Shown here piece by piece: positions 42,103 through 50,608 of a stretch of DNA of 64,000 nt (position 1 is the first letter of the stretch; each line of letters opens with the position of its first letter). The notes under the pieces are model-generated. The model did not search any database, was not told where the DNA came from, and worked only from the letters and a program-made list of their open reading frames with translations. The DNA comes from Acidobacteriota bacterium (GTDB lineage: Bacteria > Acidobacteriota > Thermoanaerobaculia > UBA5066): assembly GCA_016716715.1 (NCBI GenBank), contig JADJVE010000003.1, positions 310,001-374,000 on the forward strand, given 5' to 3'. The position numbers and the translations under genes are program-made.

Positions 42103-42420
42103 TCAGCGCGCATGGCGGGACTGCTCGACCCAGAACCGGATTTCCGGAGGCCCCGCGAAGAGCGCCGGTCCCCGCTCGATGAACGCCTTGAGATGCGGCG
42201 TCTGGAAGTGCGGGCCGAGGTAGGCCTCGCGGCTCGACCATTCCTCGTAGAGGAGCACGCGCGTCGGATCCGCCGGATCCTGCAGGAGGCGGATCCCGAA
42301 GCAGTCCGGCTCCGAAGCCACGACCTTCGCGACGAGCGTGTCGAGCTCGAAAACGGCCTCCGCAGCGTGGTCGGGTTGGGCGCGGTACTCGATCAGGACG
42401 GTTACGTGCGGCGGCGTCAT
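42103..42420 (-). CDS. ABM-domain (antibiotic biosynthesis monooxygenase-like) protein
   Basis: 105 residues; AAGGAG lies 8-13 bases upstream of ATG 42420. Dimeric alpha-beta-barrel ABM domain: VTVLIEYRAQPDHAAEAVFELD, SEPDCFGIRLLQDPADPTRVLLYEEW and AYLGPHFQTPHLKAF, with the conserved His/His near the end of strand four. Related to YgiN-like quinol monooxygenases and heme-degrading proteins; catalysis not provable from sequence. Divergent from the OPT transporter gene with a 78-base spacer. Confidence 0.85.
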   Translation of the reverse strand: MTPPHVTVLIEYRAQPDHAAEAVFELDTLVAKVVASEPDCFGIRLLQDPADPTRVLLYEEWSSREAYLGPHFQTPHLKAFIERGPALFAGPPEIRFWVEQSRHAR

Positions 42421-42498
42421 GCGGTGAACTCCTTGGCGAACCTGTGGGTCAGTCGATATCGGACTGGGCGCCCCGTCCGCTGCTAGAGTCCTGAGACC

Positions 42499-44382
42499 GT
42501 GTCCGCGCCGCAAGGTACTTCTCCTCTCGAGGAGTCCATTCCCGAGTTCACGTTCAAGGCCGTCGCCGCAGGCGTCGTGCTCGGCCTCGTCTTCGGCGCC
42601 GCGAACGCGTACCTCGGCCTGCGCGTCGGCCTGACGGTCTCGGCGTCGATCCCGGCCGCCGTCATGACGGTCGCGCTCTTCCGCCTCTTCGGCGCGAAGG
42701 GCTCGATCCTCGAGGCGAACCTCTCGCAGACGATCGGCTCCGCGTCGACGTCTCTCGCGACCGGGACGATCTTCACGATCCCCGCGCTCTTCCTCTGGGG
42801 CGTCGCGCCGCCCTACCTGCAGGTCGTCGTCCTCTGCTTCCTCGGCGCGCTCCTCGGCCTGTCCGCGATGATCCCGCTCCGGCGCCTCCTCATCGTCGAC
42901 GCCCACGCGGAGCTGCCGTACCCGGAGGGAACCGCCTGCGCCGAGGTCCTGCGCGCGACGGCCGCGGACTCGAGCGGCAGCGTCTGGATCTTCCGCGGCA
43001 TGGCGGTCGGGGCGGCCGTCAAGCTGATCGTCGGCCTCTTCGTCCTCGTGCCGGGCGAGGTCGGGATGGCGCTGCCGTTCCTTCCGAAGGCCGAGGTCGC
43101 CATCGAGCTTGCGCCCGCGCTTCTCGCCGTCGGCTTCATCCTCGGGTACCGCTCCTCCGGCGTCCTCGTCGCCGGTTCGGTCGTCTCCGCCCTCGTCCTC
43201 ACCCCGCTCATCGCGTTCTTCGGCGCGAGCCTTTCGGCGCCGCTCTATCCCGAGACCACGAACCTGGTGTCCGCGATGACCGCGGGCCAGATCTGGTCGC
43301 GGTACGTGCGTTACATCGGCGCGGGCGCCGTCGCGACGGCGGGCATCCTGACCGTCCTCAGGAACCTCCCGACGATGGCGGGCGCGTTCCTCGCCGTGAT
43401 CCGCGGCGTGCGCGGCGGCGGGGCTCACGCGGGGGGGCGGGAGCGCACCGACCGCGACCTGCCGGGCTGGTTCGTCTTCGGCGGCATCGCGGCCGTCGTC
43501 CTCGTCGCGGGCCTCGTCCCCGGCGTCTTCGCGGGCGGGATGGGTCCCCTTCAGCGGGCCGTGTGCGCGGCGGGCGTCGGGGTCTTCGGCGTTCTCTTCG
43601 TCGCGGTCGCGGCGCGCATCGTCGGGATCGTCGGCGTCTCCTCGCAGCCCACGTCCGGCATCACGCTCGTGACGCTCCTCGGCGTCGCCTCGCTCTTCGC
43701 GGCGGCGGGCTGGACCGACGGCGGCGCCCGCGCGGCGGTCCTCACGGTCGGGACGATCGTCGCGGTCGCGGCGTCGAAGGCCGGCGACATCTCGCAGGAC
43801 CTCAAGACGGGCTGGCTCGTGGGCGCCACGCCCGCCCGCCAGCAGCTCGGCCAGCTCATCGGCGCCGCGTTCGCGTGCTGGGGCGTCGCGGCGACGGTCC
43901 TTCTCCTCGGGAACGTCTACACGTTCGGGACGAAGGAGATTCCGGCGCCGCAGGCGACGCTCATGAAGACCATCATCGAGGGCGTGCTGTCGGGCGCGCT
44001 GCCGTGGGGGCTCGTCCTTTCGGGCGCGGGCCTCTCGGTGGCCGTGATCCTGTGCGGGATCTCGGGCCTCGCCTTCGCCATCGGGGTCTACCTCCCGCTC
44101 GCCTCGATGGCGGCGATCTTCGCGGGCGGGTGCGCCCGGGCGCTCGTCGAGAGGGCGCGCAGGGGCCAGCCGGCTCCGGAGACCGACACGGGCGTCCTTG
44201 CGGCGTCCGGCCTCGTTGCCGGGGAAGGGCTCGTGGGCGTCGTCGTTGCCGCGCTCGTCGCTCTCGGCGCCGCGTCGAAGGGCCGGCCGCCGTTTGTCGG
44301 GGGGGTGCCGGGCGAGGCCGTCACGTTCGCTCTCCTGCTCCTCGTCTGCGCGTTCCTCGTGAGAGCCGGCCGGCGCGGCTGA
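42499..44382 (+). CDS. OPT-family oligopeptide/metal-chelate transporter
   Basis: 627 residues from GTG 42499, about 15 membrane segments. The N-terminal FTFKAVAAGVVLGLVFGAAN (about 18-37), NLSQTIGSASTSLA (about 74-87), ELPYPEGTACAEVLRA (about 138) and QPTSGITLVTLLG are OPT signatures. These proton-driven importers take up peptides or metal chelates; the substrate is not predictable. Length fits bacterial OPT proteins. The Tricorn-type protease that follows on the same strand would suit peptide recycling, but the 40-base gap does not prove an operon. Confidence 0.92.
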   Translation: MSAPQGTSPLEESIPEFTFKAVAAGVVLGLVFGAANAYLGLRVGLTVSASIPAAVMTVALFRLFGAKGSILEANLSQTIGSASTSLATGTIFTIPALFLWGVAPPYLQVVVLCFLGALLGLSAMIPLRRLLIVDAHAELPYPEGTACAEVLRATAADSSGSVWIFRGMAVGAAVKLIVGLFVLVPGEVGMALPFLPKAEVAIELAPALLAVGFILGYRSSGVLVAGSVVSALVLTPLIAFFGASLSAPLYPETTNLVSAMTAGQIWSRYVRYIGAGAVATAGILTVLRNLPTMAGAFLAVIRGVRGGGAHAGGRERTDRDLPGWFVFGGIAAVVLVAGLVPGVFAGGMGPLQRAVCAAGVGVFGVLFVAVAARIVGIVGVSSQPTSGITLVTLLGVASLFAAAGWTDGGARAAVLTVGTIVAVAASKAGDISQDLKTGWLVGATPARQQLGQLIGAAFACWGVAATVLLLGNVYTFGTKEIPAPQATLMKTIIEGVLSGALPWGLVLSGAGLSVAVILCGISGLAFAIGVYLPLASMAAIFAGGCARALVERARRGQPAPETDTGVLAASGLVAGEGLVGVVVAALVALGAASKGRPPFVGGVPGEAVTFALLLLVCAFLVRAGRRG

Positions 44383-44422
44383 CGCGCAACCCTTTTCGCG
44401 CCCCGGCCGTATTCTCCAGTCG

Positions 44423-47400
44423 ATGAAGAACCGCCTGAGCCTCTTCGCCCTCCTGCTGCCGGTGTGCCTGCTCTTCCCTTCGCCCCTCGATGCCGCCGGG
44501 CCCGACGGCCCGCCCGAGGCGCGGCTCCTGCGCTACCCCGACGCGTGGGGCGATTTCGTCGTCTTCACGTACGCAGGCGACCTCTGGCGCGCGCCCATTG
44601 CGGGCGGCGCCGCGTACCGCCTCACGACGCACGCGGGGCAGGAGGTCTTCCCGAAGATCTCGCCCGACGGAAAGTGGATCGCGTTCTCGGCCGAGTATTC
44701 GGGGACGCGGCAGGTCTACGTGATCCCGGCCTGGGGCGGCGAGCCGAGGCAGCTCACGTTCTACAACGACGCGGGGCCGATGCCGCCGCGCGGCGGGTTC
44801 GACGACTGGGTGATGGGCTGGACGAAGGACGGAAAGATCCTCGTCCGGATGAACCGCGTCCCGTGGAACAGCCGCATGGGCCGCTACTTCGTCGTCGACC
44901 CCAAGGGCGGCCTCGAGACGCCGCTGGAGATCCCGGAGGGCGGCTCGGCCTCGTTCTCGCCGGACGGGACGAAGCTCGCCTACTGCCCGGTGGACCGCGA
45001 GTTCCGGACGTGGAAGCGGACGCTCGGCGGGCGCGCGCAGGACGTCTACGTCTACGACTTCGCTTCGAAGGCGTCCGAGCGCGTCACGGACTGGAAGGGC
45101 ACCGACAACTTCCCGATGTGGAACGGGGACACGATCTGGTTCACGTCCGACCGCGACCACACGCTCAACCTCTTCGGCTACGACGTGAAGACGAAGAAGA
45201 CGCGGAAGGCCACGGCTTTCACGGACTTCGACGTGCTGTGGCCGTCGCTCGCCTCGGACCGGAGCGCGATCGTCTTCATGAACGGCGGGCACGTCTGGCG
45301 TTTCGACCCGAAGACGGAGAAGGCCGCGAAGGTCGCGATCACGCTCGCGTCGGACCGCGCCCCGCTCGGGACGGCGTGGAAGGACGTCAAGGAGTTCGTC
45401 CGCGGCGCGAGCCTCTCGCCGAGCGGTGCCCGTGTGATCCTCGAGGCGCGCGGCGACCTCTTCAGCGTGCCCGCGAAGGACGGCCAGACGCGCGCCCTCA
45501 CGGACACGCAGGGGGTGCGCGAGCGCGCGCCCGCGTGGTCGCCCGACGGGAAGCGGTTCGCGTACCTCTCGGACGCGACCGGCGAGTACGAGATTTGGGT
45601 TCGTGCGGCCGACGGCTCCGGCGAGCCGAAACAGGTCACGAAGGACGGCGCGCCGTGGAAGTTCGACCCGGCGTGGAGCCCGGACGGCAAGAAGCTCGCG
45701 TACGGCGACCGGAGACACCGCCTGCGCGTCCTAGACGTGGAGTCGGGCGCGATCGCCGACGTGGACACGGGCACACGAGAGGACCTCGACACCTACACGT
45801 GGTCGCCCGACTCGAAGTGGCTCGCCTACGAGAAGAGCCACCCGACGCGCCTGCCGGGGATCGCCGTGTGGTCCGCCGACACGAAGAAGACGTCTCTTCT
45901 CGGCGACGGGCTGACGCGCGACCACAACCCCGCGTTCTCGGCAGACGGCAAGTACCTCTTCTTCCTCTCCGAGCGCGACTACCCGCTGGTCTTCTCGGCG
46001 TACGAGTTCAATTACGTGTACCCCCGCGCGACGCGCGTCTACGTCGCGGCGCTCGCGGCCGGCACGCCGTCCCTCTTCCCGCCGAAGAACGACGAGGAGA
46101 AGGGGACGGACGCGAAGGACAAGGCCGAGAAGGACAAGACGGACAAGTCCGAGAAGGACGCCGACAAGAAGAAGGACGAAAAGCCGGACAGGAAGGACGC
46201 GTCTCCGACCGTGGTCGACGGGGACGGTTTCGTCCTTCGCACGCAGGCGCTGCCGGGCGTCCCCGCGGGCAACTATCCGGAGATGGCCGCGACCGCGGAC
46301 GCCGTCTGGTACGCCCGGGGAGGAGACGTTGACGGCGGTGCGGCCGGGCGCGCCCTGTACCGCTTCGACCTCAAGGAGCGCAAGGAAGAGAAGGCGCTCG
46401 ACGGCGTCGCCGGCTGGGAGCTCTCCCGCGACGGCAAGAGGATCCTCTATCGCGCCGGCTCCGACTGGTTCGTGACGGACGCCAAGGCGGCCGCAAAAAA
46501 CGGTGAGGGCAAGCTCGACCTCTCGGGCCTGAAGGTGAAGCTCGACGTCGCGGCCGAAACGAAGCAGATGTGGGACGACGCCTGGCGCATCGTCCGCGAC
46601 TGGTTCTACGACGAAAAGATGCACGGCGTGGACTGGGCCGGACTGAAGAAGCGGTACGGCGCGCTCGTCCCGTACGTCGCGCACCGCGCCGACCTCGACT
46701 TCCTCTTCGGCGAGATCATGGGTGAGCTCGAGGCGGGGCACACGTACGTCGCGAACGGCGACGAGCCGAAGGTGCCGCGCGTCGCGGGCGGGATGCTCGG
46801 CTGCGAGTTCGCGGCCGACGCGTCGGGCCGCTACCGCATCGCGAAGGTCTTCGCGGGCGAGAACTGGGACGACGGCTGGCGCTCGCCGCTCACGGAGCCG
46901 GGCGTGGGCGTGAAGGAAGGGACCTTCCTCCTCGCGATCGACGGCCGCGACCTGACGACGGCTGACAACCCGTACCGGCTCCTCGAAGGCAAGGGCGGAA
47001 AGCTCGTTTCCCTCCTCGTCTCGGACAAGCCCGCACGGGAAGGCGCGCGCACCGTCCAGGTCCGGACGATCACGTCCGAGCAGAACCTGCGCTATCTCGA
47101 CTGGGTGAAGAGCCGCATGGCGATGGTCGATCGGCTCTCCGGCGGCAAGGTCGGCTACCTCCACCTTCCGGACACCGCGCAGCCGGGCAACCGGATGCTC
47201 CAGAAGCTTTTCTACTCGCAGGCTTCGAAGCCCGCGCTCCTCATCGACGACCGCTACAACGGCGGCGGCTTCATCCCGGACCGGATGATCGAGGTCTTCT
47301 CGCGCAAGACGCTCGCGTTCTGGGCGCGCCGCGGCCTCGAGAGCAACCGCGCGCCGGGCTTCGCGCACGACGGCCCGAAGGCCATGCTCATCAACTCCTA

Positions 47401-47761
47401 TTCGTCGTCGGGCGGCGACGCGCTGCCGTACTTCTTCCGCGTGAACGGCCTCGGACCCGTCATCGGGATGCGCACGTGGGGCGGGCTCATCGGGCTCTCC
47501 GGAGGCCCGTCGCTCGTGGACGGCGGGGCCGTCCAGGTCCCGACGTTCCGGATCTACGACCGCGAGGGGAAGTGGGTCGTCGAGAACGAGGGCGTCGCGC
47601 CCGACATCGAGGTCTTCGACGACGCCGGCTCGCGCGTGAAGGGCGGCGATCCGACGCTCGAGAAGGGCGTCGCGGTCCTCCTCAAGGAGCTCGAGAAGCC
47701 GGGCGCGTGGAAGGACCCGAAGGCCCCCGTTCCGCCCGACATGGCGGCGCAGAAGCCCTAG
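44423..47761 (+). CDS. Tricorn-type S41 protease, exported
   Basis: 1112 residues. Signal peptide (ALLLPVCLLFPSPLDAAG, about residues 8-25). N-terminal beta-propeller(s) with repeated TolB/WD-like SPDGKWIAFSAE and SPDGKRFAYLSD, the six- and seven-blade units of Tricorn; a PDZ-like domain (VGVKEGTFLLAIDGRDL, about 830); and the C-terminal S41 peptidase domain with catalytic serine in NSYSSSGGDALPYFF (about 994) and substrate loop NGGGFIPDRMI. An acidic/Lys-rich linker (about 555-595) separates propeller and catalytic parts. Tricorn homologues degrade peptides made by other proteases. A stem-loop at 47760-47782 lies at its stop. Confidence 0.92.
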   Translation: MKNRLSLFALLLPVCLLFPSPLDAAGPDGPPEARLLRYPDAWGDFVVFTYAGDLWRAPIAGGAAYRLTTHAGQEVFPKISPDGKWIAFSAEYSGTRQVYVIPAWGGEPRQLTFYNDAGPMPPRGGFDDWVMGWTKDGKILVRMNRVPWNSRMGRYFVVDPKGGLETPLEIPEGGSASFSPDGTKLAYCPVDREFRTWKRTLGGRAQDVYVYDFASKASERVTDWKGTDNFPMWNGDTIWFTSDRDHTLNLFGYDVKTKKTRKATAFTDFDVLWPSLASDRSAIVFMNGGHVWRFDPKTEKAAKVAITLASDRAPLGTAWKDVKEFVRGASLSPSGARVILEARGDLFSVPAKDGQTRALTDTQGVRERAPAWSPDGKRFAYLSDATGEYEIWVRAADGSGEPKQVTKDGAPWKFDPAWSPDGKKLAYGDRRHRLRVLDVESGAIADVDTGTREDLDTYTWSPDSKWLAYEKSHPTRLPGIAVWSADTKKTSLLGDGLTRDHNPAFSADGKYLFFLSERDYPLVFSAYEFNYVYPRATRVYVAALAAGTPSLFPPKNDEEKGTDAKDKAEKDKTDKSEKDADKKKDEKPDRKDASPTVVDGDGFVLRTQALPGVPAGNYPEMAATADAVWYARGGDVDGGAAGRALYRFDLKERKEEKALDGVAGWELSRDGKRILYRAGSDWFVTDAKAAAKNGEGKLDLSGLKVKLDVAAETKQMWDDAWRIVRDWFYDEKMHGVDWAGLKKRYGALVPYVAHRADLDFLFGEIMGELEAGHTYVANGDEPKVPRVAGGMLGCEFAADASGRYRIAKVFAGENWDDGWRSPLTEPGVGVKEGTFLLAIDGRDLTTADNPYRLLEGKGGKLVSLLVSDKPAREGARTVQVRTITSEQNLRYLDWVKSRMAMVDRLSGGKVGYLHLPDTAQPGNRMLQKLFYSQASKPALLIDDRYNGGGFIPDRMIEVFSRKTLAFWARRGLESNRAPGFAHDGPKAMLINSYSSSGGDALPYFFRVNGLGPVIGMRTWGGLIGLSGGPSLVDGGAVQVPTFRIYDREGKWVVENEGVAPDIEVFDDAGSRVKGGDPTLEKGVAVLLKELEKPGAWKDPKAPVPPDMAAQKP

Positions 47762-47782
47762 GAACGGAGCGTCAGGGTTCCT
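47760..47782. terminator. Stem-loop at a convergent gene junction
   Basis: AGGAAC (47760-47765) and GTTCCT (47777-47782) form a 6-base-pair stem with an 11-base loop between the convergent ends of the Tricorn-type protease and malic enzyme genes. Symmetric, so it could act on both strands; there is no T-tract, so evidence for termination is weak. Confidence 0.35.
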
Positions 47783-49457
47783 CGTCGTAGGCGGGGAACC
47801 ACTGACGCGCCACGACGCCGGCGCGAAGTTGCGCAGCGGCGGCGGCCGGCGCGAGGCCCTCGCGCACGGCCGCTTCCGCGACCGCGCACGCGACCTCCAC
47901 GGCCACGCTGCGCAGCTCGCCGAGCGGCGGCAGGAGCGACGCGGCCGGATCCGTCAGCGCGGGCGACAGCTCCGCGAGGCGCCGGGCGGCGGCCAGCAGC
48001 ATCCCGTCCGAAACGCGCCGCGCGCCCGCGGCGGCGACGCCGAGGCCGACGGCCGGGAAGATGAAGACGTTGTTGCACTGGGAAATGATCCACGCGCGCC
48101 CGCCGAGGACCGCGGGCGGACAGGGCGAGCCGGTGGCGACGAGCGCGCGCCCGTCCGTCCACTTGATGAGGTCCTCGGGGCGCGCTTCCGCCCGCGCGGT
48201 CGGGTTCGAGAGCGGGAAGATGACGGGCCGCGGTGTCTTCGCCGCCATCGCGCGGACGATCGCCTCCGTGAAGGCGCCGGCCGCCGTCGAGAGGCCGATG
48301 AGGGCCGTAGCCTCGACGCCGCCGATCACGTCCGCGAGGCCGACGGCGCCGCGGTGCGTGCGCGGCCAGCTCGCGACGTCCTCCGCCGCGCGCGCGTAGA
48401 CGCGCTGCTCGGGGGCGAGCCCCGCCCGCGTGTCCAGGAGGAGGCCGTCCACGTCCACGATCCAGAAGCGACGGCGCGCCTCGGCGTCGGACAGTCCCTC
48501 GGCGACCATCTCCGCCCGGAGGGTGTCGGCGACGCCGATCGCCGCCGAGCCCGCCCCGAGGAACACGATCGTCTGCTCGGGCAGGCTGCGGCCCGCAACG
48601 CGCGTCGCCGCGAGGAGCGCGCCGAGCGCGACGGCCGCCGTGCCCTGGATGTCGTCGTTGAACGTGAGGAGCGAATCGCGGTAGCGGTTCAGGAGGGGCC
48701 GCGCGTTCGGCGTCGCGAAGTCCTCCCACTGGAGGAGCGTCCCGGGCAGCTCCGTCTTGACGGCCTCGACGAACTGGTCGACGAACTCGAAGTACGCCTC
48801 GCCCGACACCCGCTTCTGGCGGAAGCCGAAGTACTGCGGGTCGCCCAGCAGCTCCTCGTTGTTCGTGCCGACGTCGAGGACGATCGGAAGGGTGCGCGCC
48901 GGCGGGACGCCGCCGATGAGCGTGTAGAGCGTGAGCTTGCCGATCGGGATGCCGAGGCCGCCGACGCCCTGGTCGCCGATGCCGAGGATGCGCTCGCCGT
49001 CCGTCACGACGACGACGTCGACGTCCGGGTTCGGGCGGTTGCGCAGCAGCTCGGAGATCGAATCGCGCATGTCGTAGGGAATGAAGAGGCCGCGCGGGCG
49101 CCGGTAGATGTGGCTGAACTGCTGGCACGCCTCGGCGACGACCGGCGTGTAGACGATCGGCAGCATCTCCTCGATGTGGGCGAGGAGGAGGCGGTAAAAG
49201 AGGATCTCGTTCGTGTCCTGCAGGGCGCGCAGCTGGATGTGCCGCCCGAGGGGCGTGCGCTTGGCGAGAAAGGCCTCGTACGCGCGGACGAGCTGGTCGT
49301 CGATCGTCTCGATCTGATGCGGCAGGAGGCCGTGGAGGCCGAGGCGCGTCCGCTCGGCGGCCGTGAAGGCGGTCCCCTTGTTCCACGCCGGAGACTGCAG
49401 GAGCTGCATCCCGCGCAACCCTTCCGGGCGCCTGTGCGCAGAGCTGGAGTTCGGCAT
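47772..49457 (-). CDS. maeA: NAD-dependent malic enzyme
   Basis: 561 residues, the long malic enzyme form. Malate site: IVYTPVVAEACQQFSHI (about 101-117, catalytic Tyr) and IGDQGVGGLGIPIGK (catalytic Lys, about 172); LDVGTNNEELL; the NAD domain FNDDIQGTAAVALGALLAA and VFLGAGSAAIG; and IFPLSNPTARAEA. It oxidatively decarboxylates malate to pyruvate; the cofactor (NAD) is inferred from the length and family. Directly downstream on the same strand from rsmH, 11 bases away. Convergent with the protease gene. Confidence 0.95.
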   Translation of the reverse strand: MPNSSSAHRRPEGLRGMQLLQSPAWNKGTAFTAAERTRLGLHGLLPHQIETIDDQLVRAYEAFLAKRTPLGRHIQLRALQDTNEILFYRLLLAHIEEMLPIVYTPVVAEACQQFSHIYRRPRGLFIPYDMRDSISELLRNRPNPDVDVVVVTDGERILGIGDQGVGGLGIPIGKLTLYTLIGGVPPARTLPIVLDVGTNNEELLGDPQYFGFRQKRVSGEAYFEFVDQFVEAVKTELPGTLLQWEDFATPNARPLLNRYRDSLLTFNDDIQGTAAVALGALLAATRVAGRSLPEQTIVFLGAGSAAIGVADTLRAEMVAEGLSDAEARRRFWIVDVDGLLLDTRAGLAPEQRVYARAAEDVASWPRTHRGAVGLADVIGGVEATALIGLSTAAGAFTEAIVRAMAAKTPRPVIFPLSNPTARAEARPEDLIKWTDGRALVATGSPCPPAVLGGRAWIISQCNNVFIFPAVGLGVAAAGARRVSDGMLLAAARRLAELSPALTDPAASLLPPLGELRSVAVEVACAVAEAAVREGLAPAAAAAQLRAGVVARQWFPAYDEEP

Positions 49458-49468
49458 GGCAGCCTACG

Positions 49469-50608
49469 TTAACCCGGAAGTGATCGGGTGGCACGCACCG
49501 CCCAGCGCAGCTTGGCGGCGGAAGAGCGGGGGTTCTTGCCCCGCTCTTCCGGCGTCGCCCGGACGACCTCGTCCGCGACGCGCGCGTAGAGCCCCGCTTC
49601 GAGGCCTGCCTTGAAGGCCTTTTTCACGCGCCGGTCCTCGCCGGAGTGAAACGTGAGGACCGCGGCGCGTCCGCCGGGCGCGAGGCAGAAGGGCAGATCG
49701 CGCAGAAACGCGTCGAGGGCCGTCAGCTCGTCGTTCACGAGGATGCGGATCGCCTGGAGGGTCCGCTGGAGGGAGGATTTCTTTGCTTCGGACGCATCAC
49801 GCGAAGTTCGTCCTGCGTAGGCGAGCTCGACCGCAGCCGCGACGTCCGAGGTTCGGAGAAGAGGAAGAGAGAGCGGAAGAGGAAGATTTCTTTGAAGGTG
49901 AAGAGGGGAGGGGCCGCGGCGCGCTTCGATCGTCTCCTGCAGCGCCGCGGCGATCCCCGCCGCTTCTGGCTCGTCTGCCAACCTTCTAAGAAAATCTTCA
50001 ATCTCCTCCCTCTTCATCCGAAGCAAAAGACTTCCGGCCGGTTGCCCTCGCTCAGGGTTCATCCGGAGGTCGAGGGGAACATCGTGCTTCCACGAGAAGC
50101 CGCGCTCCGGGTCGTCGAGCTGCATGGACGAGACGCCGAGGTCGGCGAGGATCAGGTCCGCTCCGCGCGCGAGGCCCTCCTCGTCGAGAAGCTTTCGGAG
50201 ACCCGCAAAATTGCGCCTGACGGTCCGGATGGCGTCGGCGGCCCCGAGCTCGGCGGCTCGCTGCGCGAGCCGCGCGGACGCCTTCGGCAGTTCGACCGGG
50301 TCGACGTCCAGCGCGAGGAGCCGGCCGCCGGGGAGGATCCGCTTCAGGATCTCCGATGCGTGGCCGCCGTACCCGAGCGTCGCATCCACCGCGACGTCGC
50401 CCGGCGTGGGCGCGAGCGCCTCGAGCACCTCGGCGACGAGGACGGGCACGTGGCTTCCCGCCGGCGTCTTGCCGGAGGCGAGGACCTTCTCGCGCTCCTC
50501 GGGATAGCGTGCGGCGTCGCGCTCCTTGTACTTCTCGTCGAACCGCCGCGGGTGCGTCCCCGCGTAGCGCGGGCGCCTCTTCCGCGGCGGTCCGGGAGCC
50601 TCCGTCAC
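49469..50608 (-). CDS. rsmH: 16S rRNA (cytosine1402-N4)-methyltransferase RsmH
   Basis: 379 residues from GTG 50608, overlapping the stop of the phosphatase gene (GTGA). A basic N-terminal extension of about 50 residues (KRRPRYAGTHPRRFDEKYKE) precedes the core: HVPVLVAEVLEAL, SAM-binding DATLGYGGHA (about 76-85), ADLGVSSMQLDDPERGFSW (about 150) and the C-terminal TFHSGEDRRVKKAF. It methylates C1402 in the ribosomal P site. The middle insert (about 230-290) is unusually Leu/Pro/Ser rich and is coded by four nested copies of the AT-rich repeat. It is not in a dcw cluster: no mraZ, ftsL or mur genes nearby. Confidence 0.93.
   Translation of the reverse strand: MTEAPGPPRKRRPRYAGTHPRRFDEKYKERDAARYPEEREKVLASGKTPAGSHVPVLVAEVLEALAPTPGDVAVDATLGYGGHASEILKRILPGGRLLALDVDPVELPKASARLAQRAAELGAADAIRTVRRNFAGLRKLLDEEGLARGADLILADLGVSSMQLDDPERGFSWKHDVPLDLRMNPERGQPAGSLLLRMKREEIEDFLRRLADEPEAAGIAAALQETIEARRGPSPLHLQRNLPLPLSLPLLRTSDVAAAVELAYAGRTSRDASEAKKSSLQRTLQAIRILVNDELTALDAFLRDLPFCLAPGGRAAVLTFHSGEDRRVKKAFKAGLEAGLYARVADEVVRATPEERGKNPRSSAAKLRWAVRATRSLPG
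49772..50035. repeat. Two nested inverted pairs of the AT-rich dispersed repeat inside rsmH
   Basis: Forward copies at 49772-49794 (GGATTTCTTTGCTTCGGACG) and 49882-49908 (GAAGATTTCTTTGAAGGTGA); reverse copies at 49981-50000 (ACCTTCTAAGAAAATCTTCA) and 50009-50035 (TTCATCCGAAGCAAAAGACT). Outer with outer (11 exact pairs, TTTGCTTCGGA) and inner with inner would pair, so nesting is ordered. Confidence 0.8.

Noticed and set aside
46090..46210. Lys/Glu/Asp-rich run in the Tricorn-type gene as a frameshift or junction
   Set aside because: Same frame on both sides and the flanking domains are normal; it is an interdomain linker.
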